Source: Pseudomonas marvdashtae (GTDB lineage Bacteria; Pseudomonadota; Gammaproteobacteria; Pseudomonadales; Pseudomonadaceae). Taken from it: 64,000 nucleotides of DNA. Positions 27,656 through 35,038 of the stretch are shown piece after piece. Location: positions 1,580,001-1,644,000 of the forward strand of contig NZ_JABWQX020000001.1 of assembly GCF_014268655.2 (NCBI RefSeq). Direction: 5' to 3'. A model generated the notes under the pieces. It did no database searches, had not been told where the DNA came from, and worked only from the letters and a program-made list of their open reading frames with translations. A program made the translations under genes and the position numbers. Position 1 is the first letter of the stretch. Each line of letters opens with the position of its first letter.

Positions 27656-28150
27656 ATGATGAAATGGATGAGTTTGGCCTGGCGCGTCCAGGTTCTCGCT
27701 TTGTCTTTAATATTTTCAACGGCCCACGCCAGGGCCTCGGAGAACACTCAAAACACCAACACGGATCTGGTCCGCCAGGCATTCGCTAACTGGCAGCAAG
27801 GCAAAGGCTCGGCGTTCGATCTGCTGGCGCCCGATGCCAAATGGACCGTGGCCGGCACGAGCCCCGTTTCTGCTGTCTACGCCAGCAAGGCTGAGTTGGC
27901 CCAAGCCGTGCGGCCAATTACTGCGAGGCTGGCAACGCCAATTGTCCCTACGGTGCGCAGTATCGTTGCCCAGGGCGATGTCGTGGCGGTTCTTTGGAAT
28001 GGAACGGCCACGGCGCTGGATCACAAACCCTACGACAACACCTATCTGTGGCACATGACGTTCAAGAATGGCCAGATCGTTGAAGTGACGGCTTTTCTGG
28101 ATACCTACGCCTTGGACGACCTCATGCGACGGGTGAAACCCGCGCAGTGA
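27656..28150 (+). CDS. Secreted NTF2/SnoaL-like protein
   Basis: The protein has 164 residues from ATG 27656; neighbouring in-frame GTG and ATG codons are possible. A signal peptide (about 1-30, ending AHARASE) precedes one SnoaL/NTF2-like cone domain (LVRQAFANWQQGKGSAFDLLAPDAKWTVAGT ... YLWHMTFKNGQIVEVTAFLDT). Members range from enzymes to ligand-binding proteins; the role is unknown. A hairpin (GGTAAGG/CCTTACC) at 27604-27631 lies just upstream. Confidence 0.75.
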   Translation: MMKWMSLAWRVQVLALSLIFSTAHARASENTQNTNTDLVRQAFANWQQGKGSAFDLLAPDAKWTVAGTSPVSAVYASKAELAQAVRPITARLATPIVPTVRSIVAQGDVVAVLWNGTATALDHKPYDNTYLWHMTFKNGQIVEVTAFLDTYALDDLMRRVKPAQ

Positions 28151-28202
28151 TGGCCTGTCGGAAACCGCGTGCTGGGCTATATTGTTCGAGCGCCCGTTTG
28201 AT

Positions 28203-28240
28203 GGGCGCGTTGCCAATTCCCTTGCGCAACGCGCCCTTTC
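28203..28240 (+). terminator. Terminator after the NTF2-like gene
   Basis: An 11-bp stem GGGCGCGTTGC / GCAACGCGCCC with a 12-base loop is followed by TTTCT, 53 bases after the stop. Confidence 0.75.
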
Positions 28241-28313
28241 TGTTTGAGCCCCCGCCGCTTGCGCCTTTGAAATCTTTCCACATATGAATGCTCCCGGCAG
28301 TCATCAAACAGAA

Positions 28314-28331
28314 GTTGTGAAAAAACACAAC
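28314..28331. promoter_or_regulatory. Operator-like palindrome of the HigBA module
   Basis: GTTGTG-AAAAAA-CACAAC is a perfect 6-bp inverted repeat with an A6 spacer, ending 33 bases before the toxin start codon. Position and symmetry fit a HigA/Xre-type autoregulatory operator. Binding by the downstream antitoxin is inferred. Confidence 0.6.
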
Positions 28332-28364
28332 AAGAGTACCATCGGCCCGAAGACAAGGACGCCC

Positions 28365-28697
28365 ATGGATATACTCACACCATCACGTTTTGGCGACGCT
28401 GCGATTCTCTACCCAAACGATAAGGCTGGGCTTGATCGTTGCCTGCGCATTTTAAGGATGGCGCGCCCCAAAGGGTTCTCGGACCTGCAAAAGCTTTTCG
28501 GTGTGCACGGTGTCGACTTGTTCAAGCCCAGAGCTGCGATGAATTGGGTGGTGATCGACGTGGGTGGCAATAATCTGAGGGTGATAGGCGGAGTCAACTT
28601 CACCCGACAGAAGTTCTACGTCAAACACATCTACGCGCATGCTGATTACGACGTTGCCAACATCTGGTATGCAAGAAACAAAGGGGTAAGACGATGA
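28365..28697 (+). CDS. higB: HigB-type toxin (mRNA interferase family)
   Basis: The protein has 110 residues from ATG 28365 (AAGGAC just upstream). It fits the HigB_toxin family (RelE-like fold): WVVIDVGGNNLRVIGGVNFTRQKFYVKHIYAHADYDVANIW. Such toxins cleave mRNA on the ribosome. An in-frame ATG at 28284 would place the operator palindrome inside the gene, so the later start is preferred. Its stop overlaps the antitoxin start by ATGA, the toxin-first order usual for higBA. Confidence 0.85.
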   Translation: MDILTPSRFGDAAILYPNDKAGLDRCLRILRMARPKGFSDLQKLFGVHGVDLFKPRAAMNWVVIDVGGNNLRVIGGVNFTRQKFYVKHIYAHADYDVANIWYARNKGVRR

Positions 28698-29332
28698 GCG
28701 CAGCCCGGACCGACTTTCAAACCGTGATCGCTACGCTTGGCGAGCTACACGCGGTACTGGATCGCCTGCGCGGTGAGTTTGTGCACGGCATCAAAACTCC
28801 TGCCGACTATAAGCGTGCGACGGACTTGCTCGATGCGCTCACCGATGGGCACGAGCTGAACAGAACCGAAGAGAGAATTCTCGTTGAACTTGAGGATGAG
28901 ATCCTGGCCTACCAGAGCGACTCCGACCAGTTTCGCGAATCGAATGCCGCTTTTGAGGCGACCTGCACGCCTGTACAGCTGATCAAGGATCTTATGGAGA
29001 CGGTCGGGCTCACCGGTTCAGACCTCCCTGAAATCGGCGATAAAACGGCGGTGTCCAAAGTGCTCAATGGCGATCGGCCTATCAGTCACAAGATGGCGTA
29101 TGCGCTGGCCGAACGATTTGCGATGGAGCCGAGTGCTTTCTTGACCGCAGGCTCGATAGAGGCGGCTCATATCGAAACTGTTCGTCTTCCCGTCGGTAAA
29201 ACTTCAGCGTATCACCGCTTTCGCAACGACCCGTTGACCGCCCATTCAGTGAAAGAGCCCAGCGCTGGTGAATACAAAGTGGTGGCTTCGAAGGGCCGCA
29301 AAAAAACAGTCGAAGAGCCTGACAAAGGGTAG
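28694..29332 (+). CDS. higA: HigA-type antitoxin with Xre helix-turn-helix and C-terminal extension
   Basis: The protein has 212 residues. Its helical N-terminal part (about 1-90) is like other HigA proteins. A helix-turn-helix at about 97-150 follows (IGDKTAVSKVLNGDRPISHKMAYALAERFAMEPSAFL). The last about 55 residues (from IEAAHIETVRLPVGK) are not part of the usual HigA and end in a basic, then acidic tail. It should neutralise HigB and repress the operon. Confidence 0.85.
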   Translation: MSAARTDFQTVIATLGELHAVLDRLRGEFVHGIKTPADYKRATDLLDALTDGHELNRTEERILVELEDEILAYQSDSDQFRESNAAFEATCTPVQLIKDLMETVGLTGSDLPEIGDKTAVSKVLNGDRPISHKMAYALAERFAMEPSAFLTAGSIEAAHIETVRLPVGKTSAYHRFRNDPLTAHSVKEPSAGEYKVVASKGRKKTVEEPDKG

Positions 29333-29348
29333 GGCAGTCATCTGCTGA

Positions 29349-30314
29349 TTAAGGGCCGGGGCCAGTTGACGACTCACGGGAAGTCAGGATGATACGCACG
29401 CCCATCACCATCCCAACCAACACAGCGGCAAGACCTGTCGTCTCCAGAACTGTCGGCAACCGGCCATGAAACCACAAGCCGAGTAATGTCGCGAACAACG
29501 ACTCCAGAGCGATCAACTGCCCGGAAAGCACCATGGGCAGGCGCCGTGACGCGGCGTTCCAAGCCCAGGCCCCGACAACGGATGACATCAGCGCAATCCC
29601 GAAACCCCAGAGGTATAGATCCCCTGCAACGGAAACACCAAAACCCAGGCTCGGCAGTTTGAGCAGATCGAGGGCTTGTACCGTCGGTAGCAGGCACAAG
29701 GTGCCGATTCCGGCGCCGACCATCATGAGACCGGTCCACGCACCTGATGCATCGGCTGGCAGCTTAAGCAGCGCCCGCTGATTCAACCAGCTGAATGCGA
29801 GCCACAACAACACGGCGCCAATTGAAAATAATAAGCCCATCAGCCACGAGCCATCGCTTGCGACGGGTTGATGGATCGCGCCGAGATTCGACAGCAGAAG
29901 TCCAACCGTCAAAAACATCAGTGGGATCGCCAGTTTGCGCCATTGAAGGGTTTTGGTCGTGGCGTTGCCCAGCAGTGCCAGCAAGACCGGCACCATGCCA
30001 ATAAAGGCGGGGGTCAGCACCGGCCCGCCGAAGATGATGCCGGCGGCGATACAGGCGCTGTAGCCGAGGTAGCCGATCACGCCCAGGCCTGCGGCCAGAA
30101 AAACCTGATTGGGGCGCAGGCGTCGAAGCTGGGCTCGGTAGATCAGCATGACAGCCAGGCCCAGGGCACCGGCGATCAAGAATCTTACGATCAACAAGTC
30201 ATAGATCGTGTAGGCACCGGTGACGTAAGGCGCAATGAAGTTCAACGCCCAGCTCAGCGTCGCGACCACGGCGAGGGCTAGTCCGGTGATGAGGTTCGAG
30301 TGGGTCCGGATCAT
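29349..30314 (-). CDS. EamA-family (DMT superfamily) transporter
   Basis: The protein has 321 residues from ATG 30314 with ten predicted transmembrane helices and two EamA repeats (about 10-145 and 160-300). Typical segments are ATLSWALNFIAPYVTGAYTIYDLLIVRFLIAG and NAASRRLPMVLSGQLIALESLFATLLG. Members usually export amino acids or other small metabolites. No neighbouring biosynthetic gene on the same strand tells the substrate. Confidence 0.85.
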   Translation of the reverse strand: MIRTHSNLITGLALAVVATLSWALNFIAPYVTGAYTIYDLLIVRFLIAGALGLAVMLIYRAQLRRLRPNQVFLAAGLGVIGYLGYSACIAAGIIFGGPVLTPAFIGMVPVLLALLGNATTKTLQWRKLAIPLMFLTVGLLLSNLGAIHQPVASDGSWLMGLLFSIGAVLLWLAFSWLNQRALLKLPADASGAWTGLMMVGAGIGTLCLLPTVQALDLLKLPSLGFGVSVAGDLYLWGFGIALMSSVVGAWAWNAASRRLPMVLSGQLIALESLFATLLGLWFHGRLPTVLETTGLAAVLVGMVMGVRIILTSRESSTGPGP

Positions 30315-30441
30315 CAGGCGTGCGCCCCGATGCACCGGCCATTGCAGCGAGTCCCTGAACCCTCTATAAAATCTCGCGCTGGCATCGCGTCCCTTTCGAC
30401 CGTCGTTGGCCCTGGATATCTGACCTGCATGGAGCATCATC

Positions 30442-31023
30442 GTGAGCCAAATGTTTCCCCACCTCAACTCCCGAACTGACATTCGCCCCCGCAGTACGTT
30501 TCGCGCGCTGCGACATGCCTTTAACCTCAGCTTCCTGGCGCTGCTCAGCGGATGCGGAGCGCTGTCGGACGTCCGCTCTTTCTCCACCCCCTACTCAACT
30601 CCCGATGGTGCTGAGACCGCGCGCTTGCGGGTGATCAGCGATGGCATGGTCAGGGCTGTCCCCAAGTCTGATTGCGTGGACTTCCGTCTGCCGGGCGCGG
30701 GCGTCATGGTGGCGTTGCGCGATGGATACGCCAATCGCAACGGTGAGAACCTGGGCATGCCGGCTATCGGCAAATCCTCGCCCTCTACGGTAATGACTGA
30801 GCTGCGAGTGCCCGCCGGGAAGCCCATCGCTTTTCATTACATCGGGGCTCAGTGCTACAACATGTTCAGCTTTATTCCTGAGGCAGGAATGGATTACCAG
30901 CTGGAAGCAGCGGGGCGTTATGAATGTACGGTGACACTCCAGCAACTGCCTGCGGGATCGACGCAGCTCCCCCCTTCATTCTTGAAGGACAGCAAACTGT
31001 GTAGGGCAACGGACAACTTATAG
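30442..31023 (+). CDS. Hypothetical lipoprotein
   Basis: The protein has 193 residues from GTG 30442 (GGAG 7 bases upstream). An unusually long basic n-region precedes the hydrophobic stretch and lipobox LLSGC (Cys about 38). The mature part has several cysteines (SDCVDF, AQCYN, YECTV, KLCRA), suggesting disulfides, and a domain of beta character. Function unknown. The DapF-like gene follows 61 bases later on the same strand. Confidence 0.7.
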   Translation: MSQMFPHLNSRTDIRPRSTFRALRHAFNLSFLALLSGCGALSDVRSFSTPYSTPDGAETARLRVISDGMVRAVPKSDCVDFRLPGAGVMVALRDGYANRNGENLGMPAIGKSSPSTVMTELRVPAGKPIAFHYIGAQCYNMFSFIPEAGMDYQLEAAGRYECTVTLQQLPAGSTQLPPSFLKDSKLCRATDNL

Positions 31024-31084
31024 CGTGGCGATTTTTCGACCGATCGATCAAATGGCCCCCATTCTTCGCTGTCAGGATCAATCC

Positions 31085-31888
31085 ATGCCGTTGAGCTTTC
31101 AAAAGATGCATGCCAATGGCGACGACTTCGTCATCGTCGACGCGCGAAACGCCGTTAACCCAATGACAAGTGCCATGGTCCAGCGAATGGGTAATCGGAA
31201 CCGGGGCGTGGGCTTCAACCAACTCGCGGTGCTGCTCGATTGCGACGATGCCGATGCGCGCGTGATGTTCTGGAATGCAGATGGCTCCGCATTGGATGTT
31301 TGCGGCAGTGCGACGCGGGGGGCTGCGGACCTGCTCATGCGCGAGGCCGATGTTACTTCGATAACCCTGCGCACTAACCGTGGGCTGCTTACTAGCGAAC
31401 GTACCCCAACCGGCGACATTTCCGTCGACATGGGCGTGCCGCTTTTCGGCTGGTCGGACATTCCCTTGGCGCAAGAGCTGGACTCCACTGTCTTGCCACT
31501 GGCCGGCAATCCAGCCGCGTGCAGCATGGGAAATCCCCACTGCACTTATTTTGTCGATGATCTGGCTAGCGTCGACATCGCAACGATCGGACCGGCCATC
31601 GAAACCAACGTGCTATTTCCACTCAAGACCAACGTTCATTTCGTCCAGGTTGTTGATCGCAAACATATTCGGCTGCGCATCTGGGAGCGCGGGGCGGGTA
31701 TTGCGCTGGGTTCGGGGTCTTGTTCATGCGGTGCGGTTGTCAACGGGATTCGTCGTGGTTTGTTGGACGGTTCCGTCGAGGTTGAATGTGACGGCGCAAG
31801 CGTGACGGTGCAATGGGATGGCGTGGGTGCGGTCTTTCTTATCGGGCCGGTGGAGGCGAGTTTTTCGGGGACGATGAGTCAAGGCTGA
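31085..31888 (+). CDS. DapF-like diaminopimelate epimerase paralogue with altered active site
   Basis: The protein has 267 residues from ATG 31085. The overall DapF fold is clear (MGNPHCTYFVDD, ERGAG, NADGSALDVCGS with Cys73). The second catalytic motif, normally ACGSGAC, reads LGSGSCSCGAV (about 208-218): the catalytic Cys position is Ser210, or the AC pair was deleted, with extra Cys at 213 and 215. GNDF is changed to GDDF and CGNG to CGSA. It is probably not the housekeeping DapF; it may act on another amino acid or be inactive. Confidence 0.8.
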   Translation: MPLSFQKMHANGDDFVIVDARNAVNPMTSAMVQRMGNRNRGVGFNQLAVLLDCDDADARVMFWNADGSALDVCGSATRGAADLLMREADVTSITLRTNRGLLTSERTPTGDISVDMGVPLFGWSDIPLAQELDSTVLPLAGNPAACSMGNPHCTYFVDDLASVDIATIGPAIETNVLFPLKTNVHFVQVVDRKHIRLRIWERGAGIALGSGSCSCGAVVNGIRRGLLDGSVEVECDGASVTVQWDGVGAVFLIGPVEASFSGTMSQG

Positions 31889-32471
31889 GTCGGTAGGCTT
31901 TCCACCCCGACATAGCAAGGATCCGCAGGAAGTTCAGCTTGCTCGCCAACGCGGCAGTGAGTTACACACGGTCTTAATATTTACACACTCCGTGGCGAGG
32001 GAGCTTGCTCCCGCTTGAGTGTGCAGCGCTCACAAAAGGGGCTGCTGCGCAGCCCAGCGGGAGCAAGCTCCCTCGCCACAGGTTGTCGGTTTGCAGGCTT
32101 ATTTGGCGGGCAAGCTTAAAGTGGAACCTGCCGGTGCCGCATCCAATCGACGGGCAATCACATCCATCACATCACACCCATCACGCAGCGGGATGCAGCA
32201 GAGCTGCGCCAGATCCTGAAGGGTCGCGGGTATCTGAGCTGTATGTCTTACAACCCAGCAAGCCCGCCACTTACATCAGGCCAAATCCCAACGATATGTA
32301 GGATATTTCTGTAGCCTCATCGCCCGTGTCCGCCCCTCACCCTCCATTTGCCCCTCCGGCGCATCCCACAATCCAATCGCGCATCCGCACAAGGCGGGGG
32401 ATAATACGGCCCAGCTTGGGGTTACAAGCGCTACCCTAGTTGGTATTGGCGGCTGAGAAGGATCGAACGCA
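31889..32471. other. Intergenic region carrying a REPIN
   Basis: 583 bases lie between the DapF-like gene and the histidine kinase. The REP doublet occupies 31992-32079. The rest contains no convincing frame; the kinase ribosome site (GAAGGA) is at its right end. Confidence 0.6.
31992..32079. repeat. REPIN (inverted REP doublet), copy 1
   Basis: GTGGCGAGGGAGCTTGCTCCCGC at the left is mirrored by GCGGGAGCAAGCTCCCTCGCCAC at the right. A central GGGCTGCTGCGCAGCCC-like hairpin lies between them. The arms equal those at 46818-46929. This is the classical REPIN layout of P. fluorescens genomes; no RAYT transposase gene is in the window. Confidence 0.9.
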
Positions 32472-34661
32472 ATGACAGATTGGCTGCAAAGCTATGGCGA
32501 AATGGCTGGGCGGGTACGCCGTCATGATTGGAACGGCACCTCCCTCGGACCTTTGGATAAGTGGCCCGATGTGCTGAAGACCACGGTGGCGCTGAGCCTT
32601 GCTTCCCATTTTCCCCAGGCCATCATCTGGGGGCCCGAACTGGTCACGCTTTACAACGATGCGTTCGCCCCCATTCTCGGCAGTAAACCCGAAGCGCTGG
32701 GCCGACCGTATGATGAAGTCTGGCAGGAAGCCTGGAGCGAAATCAGTCCGATCATGCAGGCGGCCTTTGAGGGTCAAGCCACCTTCATTGAGAACTTCCC
32801 GCTGGTCATTGAACGCGGTGGTGGCCCTGAACAGGCCTATTTCACTTTCTGCTACAGCCCCATTCGTGACCAGTTCGGCAAGGTCGTGGGCGTGTTGGAT
32901 ACGGTCACCGAGACCACCTCCACGGTGTTCATGACTCAGCGGCTCGCCGTGCTTGATGCCATTGGCAGCGCCGTGGCGAATGCCACCGATCCGCAGACCA
33001 TCATGGCGACCACTACGCGCATTCTGGCGGCGCACCTGAAGTTGTCCAATTGTGCCTACGCGGACATGGATGAAGACGAGGACGGTTTCACCATTCGCGG
33101 CGATTGGGCGAGAGCCGGGTCGCCTAGCATCGTCGGACATTACCGACTGGCGGATTTCGGTCGACTGGCCGTGGCCAATCTGCGGGCCGGCAAGCCATTG
33201 GTGCTGAACGATAACCTGGCGGAACTCGAACCGGAGGAAGCGGCAACCTTCCAATCGATCGGTATCGCGGCCACCATTTGCGTTCCGTTGATAAAGAACG
33301 GGCGTTTGACCGCACTGATGGCAATTCACGACAAAACGCCTAGGGTCTGGTCTTCCAACGATCTGGCGTTGCTGATGGAAGTCACGGAGCGATCCTGGGC
33401 CCACATCGAGCGCGCCCGCGCGGACGCCGCGGTACGTGAAGGCTTGGCCGCACTGGCTGAATTGAATGCGACCCTGGAGCAACGGGTCGAGGAACGCACC
33501 GCGCGACTGAAGCAGACCGAAGCGGCGCTTCGTCAGTCGCAGAAGCTCGAAGCCATAGGCCAGCTCACTGGCGGTGTCGCCCATGATTTCAATAATCTAC
33601 TGACAATCATCCGCTCCTCCGTCGATTTCCTGCGAATGCCCAATCTGTCCGATGAGCGCCGGCAGCGCTACATGTCAGCTGTTGCCGAGACGGTGGAGCG
33701 CGCGTCGAAGCTGACCAGCCAGTTGCTCGCGTTTGCCCGCCGCCAGCCCTTGAAACCGGAAGTCATCGAGGTGGGCAAGCAGGTGCAGAGCCTGGGAGAC
33801 ATGCTGGAAACCGTGACTGGCGCACGAATACGGGTCAAGGTCGAGTTGTGCGACCGACCTTGTTATATCCGCGCTGATTTAAGCCAGTTCGAAACGGCCA
33901 TCATCAACATGGCGTTGAACGCCCGGGACGCCATGAACGGCCAGGGAACGCTGTGGCTCAGGCTCAATTGCGGTGCCGGCATACCGCCGATCCGTGGCCA
34001 TGCCGGGGCGGCGCAGGCTTTTGCTGCCATCGCCCTGGAGGATACCGGCACCGGGATCGCTCCGGAGATACTCGAACACATCTTCGAACCGTTTTTCACC
34101 ACCAAGGAAGTGGGCAAGGGTACGGGGCTGGGGTTGTCCCAGGTGTTTGGTTTCGCCAAACAGTCGGGTGGCAACGTCGACGTTTCCACCGTTGTCGCAA
34201 AGGGGACCCTGTTCACCTTGTATCTTCCGGAAGTGGAAGCTCAAGAAGTGCATTTACCTCCCATGGAGGAAACCCCGCATTTGAGGTTGGAAAAGGGCCG
34301 GCGCCGGGTACTGGTCGTGGAAGACAACCTGGAAGTCGGGCGTTTCGCCAACCAGATTCTGCAAGACCTGGGGTACGAAACGGCCTGGGCGACCAACGCT
34401 GAGCAGGCACTGGAAATGGTCGGCCAGGATGCGATGGCGTTCGATGCGATATTTTCCGATGTGCTTATGCCTGGCATCAGTGGCATTGCGATGGCCAGGC
34501 AGCTGCGCCAGCGTCGCCCGGATCTACCCGTGGTGTTGACGTCTGGCTACAGCGAAGAGTTGGCTCGTAGCGGGCATGAGGGTTTCGAGTTTTTGTCCAA
34601 ACCCTATTCCGCCGATCAGGTTTCCCGTGTCTTGAGCCGGACGCTGCTGGGCACCGAATGA
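32472..34661 (+). CDS. Hybrid sensor histidine kinase/response regulator (PAS-GAF-HisKA-HATPase-REC)
   Basis: The protein has 729 residues with no transmembrane segment, hence probably cytosolic. A PAS-like N-terminal domain (about 15-145), a GAF domain (about 160-305) and a coiled coil (about 320-360) lead to the H-box with H371 in GGVAHDFNNLL. The ATPase domain carries NMALNARDAM and EDTGTGIAP/GKGTGLGLS. A C-terminal receiver has phospho-acceptor D663 in FSDVLMPG. No output domain or cognate regulator adjoins; input signal unknown. Confidence 0.9.
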   Translation: MTDWLQSYGEMAGRVRRHDWNGTSLGPLDKWPDVLKTTVALSLASHFPQAIIWGPELVTLYNDAFAPILGSKPEALGRPYDEVWQEAWSEISPIMQAAFEGQATFIENFPLVIERGGGPEQAYFTFCYSPIRDQFGKVVGVLDTVTETTSTVFMTQRLAVLDAIGSAVANATDPQTIMATTTRILAAHLKLSNCAYADMDEDEDGFTIRGDWARAGSPSIVGHYRLADFGRLAVANLRAGKPLVLNDNLAELEPEEAATFQSIGIAATICVPLIKNGRLTALMAIHDKTPRVWSSNDLALLMEVTERSWAHIERARADAAVREGLAALAELNATLEQRVEERTARLKQTEAALRQSQKLEAIGQLTGGVAHDFNNLLTIIRSSVDFLRMPNLSDERRQRYMSAVAETVERASKLTSQLLAFARRQPLKPEVIEVGKQVQSLGDMLETVTGARIRVKVELCDRPCYIRADLSQFETAIINMALNARDAMNGQGTLWLRLNCGAGIPPIRGHAGAAQAFAAIALEDTGTGIAPEILEHIFEPFFTTKEVGKGTGLGLSQVFGFAKQSGGNVDVSTVVAKGTLFTLYLPEVEAQEVHLPPMEETPHLRLEKGRRRVLVVEDNLEVGRFANQILQDLGYETAWATNAEQALEMVGQDAMAFDAIFSDVLMPGISGIAMARQLRQRRPDLPVVLTSGYSEELARSGHEGFEFLSKPYSADQVSRVLSRTLLGTE

Positions 34662-34817
34662 ATGTTTTCTTTTCGAAACAGCGCATTCCATTCGTCGGTC
34701 AAGGGTGTCAACGAACGGCCAGTCTGTTGATGACCGACTAGTCTCTTTGCTGTGAGGATCGATATCTCCAGGCGATCGTTTGTTGCCGGTATCGACCTTG
34801 GCGAAAGGGGAAATGCG

Positions 34818-35003
34818 ATGGGAGCACCGTACAGCGAGGAAAACGGAGCCGCGTATCCGGTCAACGAAGGACTGCAATGTGGCCAGTCGGCGTATCGATC
34901 AGACTTTGGCGATGAACCAATCAAGTCCATCAGGACGAAGGTTGCCAAAGTGCAGCGAGGGGAAAGGGCCAAGTTTTTGCCCAAGGTTCCTATCAGGAAA
35001 TAA
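34818..35003 (+). CDS. Small hypothetical basic protein just upstream of the IS insertion
   Basis: The frame has 61 codons from ATG 34818, with AAAGGGGAA about 6 bases upstream as a good ribosome site. Its TAA stop is only 9 bases before the left arm of the terminator now split by the IS element. The product (MGAPYSEENGAAYPVNEG... ending KVAKVQRGERAKFLPKVPIRK) is charged and strongly basic at the C-terminus. I do not recognise it. Start signal and terminator spacing are the evidence that it is real. Confidence 0.4.
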   Translation: MGAPYSEENGAAYPVNEGLQCGQSAYRSDFGDEPIKSIRTKVAKVQRGERAKFLPKVPIRK

Positions 35004-35017
35004 CGTAAGCACAGCCC

Positions 35018-35029
35018 CGTCACCGAATG
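35018..35029. repeat. Target site duplication, left copy
   Basis: CGTCACCGAATG is identical to 36452-36463 on the other side of the element. Twelve bases is within the range known for IS4-family elements. Confidence 0.9.
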
Positions 35030-35038
35030 TAATGCTGT

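Noticed and set aside
29349..31888. DMT exporter and DapF-like protein as an opine metallophore (CntK/CntI-like) module
   Set aside because: The two genes are on opposite strands and no CntL/CntM-like or TonB receptor gene is present; the DapF-like active site also differs from what a working racemase needs.
34662..35018. Rsm-type (RsmX/Y/Z) small RNA, because several GGA motifs occur
   Set aside because: The GGA motifs are not regularly placed in hairpin loops and the region is better explained as a small coding gene with ribosome site and terminator.
34616..35023. Minus-strand frame of 135 codons between the histidine kinase and the IS
   Set aside because: It overlaps the kinase 3' end, has no ribosome site or recognisable domain, and competes with the better-supported plus-strand small frame at 34818.
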